From Bryobacterales bacterium (lineage in GTDB: Bacteria; Acidobacteriota; Terriglobia; Bryobacterales; Bryobacteraceae): DNA of 12,364 nt. A program made the position numbers and the translations under genes. Positions 9,301 to 12,364 of the stretch are shown here, one piece after another. The stretch spans positions 1 through 12,364 of the forward strand of contig JANXQZ010000012.1 of the NCBI GenBank assembly GCA_025353235.1. Direction: 5' to 3'. Position 1 is the first letter of the stretch; every line of letters begins with the position of its first letter. Under the pieces are notes generated by a model. It did not search any database. It was not told where the DNA came from and saw only the letters and a program-made list of their open reading frames with translations.

Positions 9301-9511
9301 AGGCGCGCTCGCTGATGGTGACAATTCTCTTCGCCATCTCATCGGGCGACACACCGCCATAGGCCCAAATCACGTTGACAATTGGGATATCAATGGTCGG
9401 AAAGATGTCCGTGGGCATCGTGATGATCGCGGCTCCGCCCAGGATGGCGATCAGGATCGACATGACTACGAAAGTGTACGGCCGTCGAAGCGCGAGTCTA
9501 ACTATCCACAT
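6308..9511 (-). CDS. RND-family efflux pump inner-membrane permease (AcrB/HAE1-like)
   Basis: This is a proton-driven trimeric transporter of the AcrB superfamily, probably exporting hydrophobic or amphiphilic compounds; the substrate cannot be told from sequence. It has 1067 residues, normal for the family. MWIVRLALRRPYTFVV is a typical N-terminus of this group and supports the ATG at 9511, although there is no clear Shine-Dalgarno. TM1 is at about 11-31. The first periplasmic loop has the conserved PTIDIP (38-43). TM2-TM6 span about 335-485. The paired TM4 aspartates are Asp401-Asp402 in GILVDDA. The second half has TM7 at about 540-560, a second large loop to about 880, and TM8-TM12 at about 883-1040. 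In TM10, where AcrB has Lys940, the sequence reads GVATANS, with Ala953 in place of lysine. It is the first gene of the pump operon, and the adaptor starts 4 bases downstream. Confidence 0.95.
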   Translation of the reverse strand: MWIVRLALRRPYTFVVMSILIAILGGAAIITMPTDIFPTIDIPIVNVIWAYGGVSPDEMAKRIVTISERAFTTTVNDIEHMESQSYNGVAVIKVFFQPKVKVELAIAQITAISQTILRVMPPGMFPPNVIKYNASSVPVLQLSINSKTMSEQELYDYGQNFIRTQLATVQGASIPLPYGGKARQIMVDLDPDALYAKHLSATDVSNALNLQNLILPAGTAKVGDREYLVRVNSSPELSTALNDLPVKTTNGATVYIRDIAQVRDGFAVQSNIVRENGARAALLTVLKTGGASTLDIVNNVKKALPRILAGLPSELHVTTLLDQSLFVRAAVKGVIREALIAAGLTALMILLFLGSWRSTVIICISIPLSILTSLCILSLFHETINVMTLGGLALAVGILVDDATVEIENIHRNLAMRKPITRAILDGAQQIAVPAFVSTLAICIVFVPVLLLTGAARYLFTPLSMAVVFAMLASYLLSRTLVPTMVHFLLKPEVAIYAEGEENYHGGGFIWKTHHAFNGLFERMREGYRGGLEWTLGHRVLVAGLFGVFVVGSLFLGLVVGQDFFPYVDSGQMRMHVRTPEGTRIEQTEVTFAKVEDAIRRVIPREELANLLDNIGIANGGINLAFGDSATLGSGDGEILISLNQEKHKSTLEYERQIRSALEKDFPELTVFFQPANITNQILNFGLPAPIDIQVVGRSPANYGIAKQIERKVKLVAGAVDVHIHQEVNYPEVRVNVDRTKASEAGLTQRDVANSLLISLSSSGQVAPNQWLNPVNGVNYTVAVQTPTYRVDSFDALSRTPISAAGGGSSQLLSNLASMNRGTSVAVVNHYNVQPVFDVYANVDRRDLGGVANDIQKIVKEAKLPQGTFIDVRGQVLTMKNSFVRLGLGLVFAILLVYLLMVVNFQSWLDPFIILMALPGALAGILWMLFVTQTTLSVPALMGAIMSIGVATANSILLVSFANDERMNGMSAMEAALSAGYTRIRPVTMTALAMIIGMLPMALGMGEGGEQNAPLGRAVIGGLLVATFATLFFVPVVYTYLRNKQPVDLDRQIEDEQHELETQEHPI

Positions 9512-9519
9512 AGGTCGAT

Positions 9520-9529
9520 AAAGATCTTT
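9520..9529. repeat. 10-bp perfect palindrome just upstream of the pump start codon
   Basis: AAAGATCTTT is a perfect inverted repeat ending 8 bases before the permease ATG on the minus strand, where a Shine-Dalgarno would be expected. It could be part of a repressor site or a small leader structure. Symmetry does not extend beyond 10 bases, so chance is a fair alternative. Confidence 0.35.
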
Positions 9530-9602
9530 GGATGCTAGACCAAGCTGTTATGTGGCAGCAAAAATGCGCGAAGGAAGCCGAATGAGGAGGAAGATGACAT
9601 TA

Positions 9603-9629
9603 GCGGGTCGGGTGAACAGCCCAACCCGC
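9603..9629 (-). terminator. Strong hairpin between the DUF1328 gene and the pump operon (possible terminator or leader structure)
   Basis: The arms 9603-9612 and 9620-9629 pair over 10 positions around a 7-base loop. Read on the minus strand the stem is fully paired with one G-T wobble (GCGGGTTGGG with CCCGACCCGC). Read on the plus strand that position is a C-A mismatch, so the structure fits minus-strand RNA better. It begins 29 bases after the DUF1328 stop, where a terminator would be expected, but no run of T follows on the minus strand (TAATGTCATC). It may be a weak or factor-assisted terminator, a 3'-end stabiliser, or a structured part of the pump mRNA leader. Confidence 0.5.
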
Positions 9630-9657
9630 CATTTTGGAGACTACCGTGGTACTTTCG

Positions 9658-9822
9658 TCAGGATACAGCCCGGCGTCCCGTGACCAAGCTGATCACGAAC
9701 AACACCAGGAACACAAAGAACAAGATTTTCGCGATGCCAGCCGCAGCCGCGTATACTCCCGTAAACCCGAGGAAACCGGCCACAAGTGCGATAATCAGAA
9801 ACACCAGCGCATAATGCAACAT
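9658..9822 (-). CDS. Small membrane protein, DUF1328/UPF0391 (YtjA-like) family
   Basis: This 54-residue protein starts [20 protein letters not shown] and continues [19 protein letters not shown], ending VTGRRAVS. It closely matches the usual DUF1328 pattern: a first membrane helix (about 3-22), a short GxxxxAAGIAK turn, a second helix (about 30-48) and a basic tail. Family members are small inner-membrane proteins of unknown function, often stress-associated. An in-frame ATG at 9831 would add three residues (MKD), but it directly abuts GGAGG. The ATG at 9822 has a proper 9-base spacing and gives the canonical family start. It lies on the same strand as the efflux operon, 146 bases upstream of the permease. 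A hairpin lies between them, so co-transcription is uncertain. Confidence 0.88.
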   Translation of the reverse strand: MLHYALVFLIIALVAGFLGFTGVYAAAAGIAKILFFVFLVLFVISLVTGRRAVS

Positions 9823-9831
9823 GTCCTTCAT

Positions 9832-9836
9832 CCTCC
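9832..9836 (-). promoter_or_regulatory. Shine-Dalgarno of the DUF1328 gene
   Basis: GGAGG on the minus strand lies 9 bases before the ATG at 9822 and 0 bases before the in-frame ATG at 9831. The spacing selects 9822 as the start. It is the clearest Shine-Dalgarno in the window; the other genes rely on weak sites or coupling. Confidence 0.75.
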
Positions 9837-9861
9837 GGGCGGAGGTGGTGCATTCAGGCTG

Positions 9862-9892
9862 CCAATGATTTTAAGTTTAATTTTCAATAAGT
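9862..9892 (-). promoter_or_regulatory. AT-rich promoter-like segment upstream of the DUF1328 gene
   Basis: The gap between the hypothetical gene and the DUF1328 gene (9823-9949) contains a sharply AT-rich tract inside otherwise GC-rich DNA. On the minus strand it includes TAAAAT (9873-9868), a five-of-six match to a -10 box. No good -35 is found at 16-18 bases upstream, so this is only a candidate promoter. Confidence 0.25.
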
Positions 9893-9949
9893 TGGCGAAT
9901 TCGGGCTCGCCCGGCAGTGTAAGATCGGCGCGAATATGGACCCGGCAAG

Positions 9950-11251
9950 TTAAAATGACTTGACTCCCGCAGTCGCCCACGATGGCACAGCCATGGGTAA
10001 GGCGCGCTCCAGCGCTGCGTACAGCGACAAGACTGGACTGCTTGACGTTTCCAGTGCCGCAAGCATCTTACTTGGCTCTCCATTGTTGGTGTTTCGAACC
10101 CTCTGCAGCATCGCGGCCACTGGCATGAACCATTCCACGGGATTCTGTGCCTGCATTGCCGAGCCATTGATGAACGAGATAAAGGCCTGCAACGCGGAAT
10201 CGCGATCGGGTCCGGGTGGTATGAGCTCTACCAAAGCCTCGTAAACGATCGACTTCTGGTGATAATAATCAGCTTCCGACTTCTCCGATCCTGCAGACCA
10301 TTCGGTCATTTCTTTTTCGAAATCAGCTAGTTGCTGGCGCCACTCGGGAGTGCCGCGTTCGGCATCGCTAAGCACTCTGATCGCGGGCTCGCCAAAACGG
10401 AGCTTGCGTGCTCCCCCCATCAGACGTTGCGCCGATTCCGACTTCCAGAACTGGTCGGCACTCGGCTCCCCGCAGGCGCCTCTCTGGTTGCGATCCACAT
10501 ACTTCTTAAAGGAGGGAGAGATGTCCGGCGCAATTGCGCTGCTCCTGCCAATTTCGTTCAGCGAAGCGGAAAACGACCTGAAATCACCTGAAATCGTTTC
10601 AATTTGGCCGTTCAGACGAACTGCCAGAAGATCCTTCTGCGAGGGAGCGAGCCCGGCCGAATTCAGGACTGCGGCCATGGGGGCGATCTGCGCAGACGCA
10701 TGGACTTGCGCTACGTAATCCAGCAAGAACGCTACATGGTCATCCTTAGCGCGTTCTTTGGCCGTGAACCCGCTCCGAGCCACAGCCCCAAGAGCCTGAT
10801 AAAACGCCGACACATCGTAAACCAGCGCGTCCTCGCACGTCAGAGGGGGAAGCTCCGGCTTTGCCATCGAGAGGAACATTTGCCGAGCTCGCACTCGATC
10901 CGTAGGAAGAATAGCCAGCACAGCTCGCGACTGGAGTGAAACAGTATCGAGATTTAACGCGTAGGCTTTAGCGAGCGCACCGGGCCGCGTATCCGCTTGG
11001 ACGGTGGGCGTAACTCGCATGGGCACGCGAAAATGCGCGCTGGCCGCCAAGTCGAAAGCTTGCTGCGCGAGATCCAGGAAGGTATCCCGATCGGCGACTT
11101 TGCCCGACTCCAGCAATCGCAACAAGCCGTCAGCCGCGAATTCTGGAGGAGCGGAGAGGGCAAGCCGAGCGATGGGCTCGAACTCGGGCGGCAGTTTTAG
11201 ATCGGCCATCAAGGTGGCCGTCATGACGAAGAAAAGGAATATGCGGGTCAT
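9950..11251 (-). CDS. Unrecognised secreted protein, translationally coupled to tpiA
   Basis: This 433-residue protein belongs to no family I recognise. The N-terminus MTRIFLFFVMTATLMA followed by DLKLPPEF is a Sec signal peptide with cleavage near residue 16. The mature part has no further membrane segment and is rich in Ala, Leu and charged residues. It is probably largely helical, with short Pro breaks, and resembles helical-repeat or scaffold-type proteins only in general composition. Two cysteines (139 and 260) are far apart and could form a disulphide in the periplasm. The segment at about 34-45 (APPEFAADGLLR) recalls hypothetical proteins I associate from memory with Acidobacteriota; this was not verified. 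Its ATG overlaps the tpiA stop by 4 bases (ATGA) and no Shine-Dalgarno is visible, so translation probably depends on tpiA. Confidence 0.8.
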   Translation of the reverse strand: MTRIFLFFVMTATLMADLKLPPEFEPIARLALSAPPEFAADGLLRLLESGKVADRDTFLDLAQQAFDLAASAHFRVPMRVTPTVQADTRPGALAKAYALNLDTVSLQSRAVLAILPTDRVRARQMFLSMAKPELPPLTCEDALVYDVSAFYQALGAVARSGFTAKERAKDDHVAFLLDYVAQVHASAQIAPMAAVLNSAGLAPSQKDLLAVRLNGQIETISGDFRSFSASLNEIGRSSAIAPDISPSFKKYVDRNQRGACGEPSADQFWKSESAQRLMGGARKLRFGEPAIRVLSDAERGTPEWRQQLADFEKEMTEWSAGSEKSEADYYHQKSIVYEALVELIPPGPDRDSALQAFISFINGSAMQAQNPVEWFMPVAAMLQRVRNTNNGEPSKMLAALETSSSPVLSLYAALERALPMAVPSWATAGVKSF

Positions 11252-12015
11252 TGGAGTTTCGACGTTTCGTAGTTCACAATGGCAGCAAACGAAACCGGCT
11301 CTAGGCTGGCCCCTCCTACCAGCGCTCCGTCGATGTCATGCTGGGACATCAACTCTCTCACATTGTCGGGCTTCACGCTTCCGCCGTACAAGATCCGGCA
11401 ATTTTCGGCTGCGTCGTTCCCATAGTGTTTGCGCACGAGGGTTCGAATTGTGGCATGCGCGTCGGCGGCGATTTGCGGCGTGGCGGTCTTGCCGGTGCCG
11501 ATGGCCCACACGGGTTCGTAGGCGATCACAATTTTCGCAAACTGTTCGGAGTTCAGGGGCGCTATGCCGCCCGTGAACTGTTTATCCAACACGAGGTTCG
11601 TCTGCCCTGATTCGCGCTCTTTGAGAACCTCGCCGACGCAGACGATCGGCGTCAATCCGGCATCCAGAGCCGCAACGATTTTCCTGTTCGCGGTCTCGTC
11701 GGTTTCACCAAAGTACTGGCGACGTTCGCTGTGCGCAATCAAGACCCACCCGCAGCCCGCCGCCTTCAGCATCTCTCCCGAAATTTCACCCGTATAGGCG
11801 CCTTCCTTGGCCCAGAAGAGATTCTGGCCGCCGATGTGGACGCTTGTACTGGCCGTCAGGTCCGCTGCAATTTGCAGGTTGACGAAGGGCGGGCAAATCA
11901 CTACCTCGCAGTTTTTCGGACCCTTAATCAAAGGAAGGAAGGTCTCGAAGAAGGCGCGGGTCTGGCCAGTGTCTTTGTACATCTTCCAGTTGCCAGCGAT
12001 GATGGGCCGTCTCAT
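11248..12015 (-). CDS. tpiA: Triosephosphate isomerase
   Basis: This cytosolic glycolytic enzyme interconverts dihydroxyacetone phosphate and glyceraldehyde 3-phosphate. From the ATG at 12015 it has 255 residues, the normal length, starting MRRPIIAGNWKMYK. An in-frame ATG at 12027 would add MGVH; it has GGGAAG 5 bases upstream, so the longer start cannot be excluded. Catalytic residues are all present: Asn9 and Lys11 in GNWK, His95 in AHSERR, and Glu167 in AYEPVWAIGTGK, which also holds the start of flexible loop 6. Phosphate-binding GGSV is at 211-214 and Gly234-Gly235 follows. The gene is divergent from the glutamine synthetase-like gene, and its stop overlaps the start of a secreted hypothetical gene. 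Confidence 0.96.
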   Translation of the reverse strand: MRRPIIAGNWKMYKDTGQTRAFFETFLPLIKGPKNCEVVICPPFVNLQIAADLTASTSVHIGGQNLFWAKEGAYTGEISGEMLKAAGCGWVLIAHSERRQYFGETDETANRKIVAALDAGLTPIVCVGEVLKERESGQTNLVLDKQFTGGIAPLNSEQFAKIVIAYEPVWAIGTGKTATPQIAADAHATIRTLVRKHYGNDAAENCRILYGGSVKPDNVRELMSQHDIDGALVGGASLEPVSFAAIVNYETSKLQ

Positions 12016-12081
12016 GTGTACACCCATCGTAGCTTCCCAGGTTCAACCGCGACAGTATTCCCTCTTGCATTTATCCGCCCG

Positions 12082-12096
12082 ATCAAATTTTTTGAT
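12082..12096. repeat. Inverted repeat in the divergent tpiA / glutamine synthetase-like promoter region
   Basis: ATCAAA and TTTGAT are perfect 6-bp arms around a TTT spacer, in the middle of the 112-124 base gap between two divergent genes. Such a site could bind a dimeric regulator acting on one or both genes, but the arms are short. A second imperfect hairpin follows at 12100-12117 (7-base arms with one mismatch, 4-base loop), which would lie in the plus-strand leader. I found no convincing -35/-10 pair or sigma-54 site on either strand. Confidence 0.35.
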
Positions 12097-12139
12097 GGTC
12101 GAGGAGCTATCTGCTCGCGGATAATGGGAAATTAGCCAA

Positions 12140-12364
12140 ATGCCATACCAACTACAGGATTTCCTAACACTTTCCTACTCGGAACTGGAAGAGCTGAACC
12201 TGCATGCCAAGGAACAGCGCACGAATCGAGTTGACCCGGGCAAGATTCAGGAAGAGCGCTTGAAGTACCTTACCGACGAGAAGCGCATCAAGGCAGTAAC
12301 CCTCCTGTTCAGCGACCTGGAAGGTCGTCTGCACATGCTCGATTACGACAAGAAATGGCTGGTG
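12140..12364 (+). CDS. Partial gene, N-terminus of a probable glutamine synthetase family protein
   Basis: Seventy-five codons are open from the ATG at 12140 to the window edge. The stretch KAVTLLFSDLEGRLHMLDYD at about residues 51-70 matches the beta-grasp start of glutamine synthetases, where a strand leads into a D-x-x-G turn (E. coli GlnA has VDLRFTDTKGK). About 50 mostly helical, charged residues precede it (MPYQLQDFLTLSYSELEELN onward, including QEERLKYL), a longer N-terminus than in E. coli GlnA. GGGAAA at 12126-12131 is a weak Shine-Dalgarno 8 bases before the ATG. The catalytic domain lies outside the window, so a glutamine synthetase-like gamma-glutamyl ligase remains possible. Confidence 0.7.
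   Translation, partial: MPYQLQDFLTLSYSELEELNLHAKEQRTNRVDPGKIQEERLKYLTDEKRIKAVTLLFSDLEGRLHMLDYDKKWLV

Noticed and set aside
9594..9683. 29-codon plus-strand ORF preceded by a GAGGAGGA tract
   Set aside because: The purine tract looks like a Shine-Dalgarno but sits only about 3 bases from the ATG. The peptide has no recognisable feature and crosses the hairpin and the 3' end of the DUF1328 gene on the other strand.
9902..9914. GC-rich mini-hairpin after the 433-residue gene as a terminator
   Set aside because: The arms are only 3-5 bases with almost no loop, and no T-run follows on the minus strand.
12055..12080. Possible sigma-54 promoter around TTGCAT
   Set aside because: The -12 element resembles the consensus, but the required GG 10 bases upstream of the GC is absent (GT instead).
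12120..12125. GATAAT as a -10 box for the glutamine synthetase-like gene
   Set aside because: It is only 14 bases before the ATG and no -35 lies at the right distance, so the transcript would hardly include the ribosome binding site.

Overview
This window looks like chromosomal DNA from a free-living Gram-negative-type bacterium with moderately high GC. The best guess is a soil member of the Acidobacteriota (Solibacter/Bryobacter-like). That assignment rests on gene style: a long TolC-family protein, a permease-first RND operon, a Tat-tagged TldD, and a secreted hypothetical protein coupled to tpiA. It is inference, because no rRNA or other phylogenetic marker is present. I saw no mobile element, CRISPR array, tRNA or rRNA. 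No stretch longer than about 150 bases is without a gene.

Left end (1-3115): a probable divergent secreted-protein gene is cut by the left edge on the minus strand. After about 120 bases of shared upstream DNA comes a plus-strand tldD-tldE pair, the two halves of the TldD/TldE (PmbA, peptidase U62) metalloprotease. TldD carries an apparent twin-arginine signal and keeps its HExxxH motif. TldE has no signal and no HExxxH.

Middle (3118-9822, minus strand): a complete tripartite efflux operon is transcribed leftward in the order RND permease, periplasmic adaptor (MFP), TolC-like outer-membrane channel. Its gaps are only 4 and 3 bases. Its last gene converges on tldE with 2 bases between the stop codons. 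Upstream of the permease, on the same strand, lies a 54-residue DUF1328 (UPF0391/YtjA-type) membrane protein, preceded by a clear Shine-Dalgarno. A 10-bp stem hairpin separates it from the pump.

Right end (9950-12364): triosephosphate isomerase (tpiA, minus strand) overlaps by 4 bases an unrecognised secreted protein of 433 residues. Divergent from tpiA is the 5' end of a probable glutamine synthetase family gene, cut by the right edge.

Most of the window is recognisable housekeeping and efflux content, and I do not see a clear new multi-gene system. The points most worth a second look are four: the Tat-tagged TldD next to a leaderless TldE (possible hitchhiker export); the pump's lack of the proton-relay lysine in TM10; the overlap between tpiA and the unknown secreted gene; and the hairpin and palindromes in the pump's 5' region.
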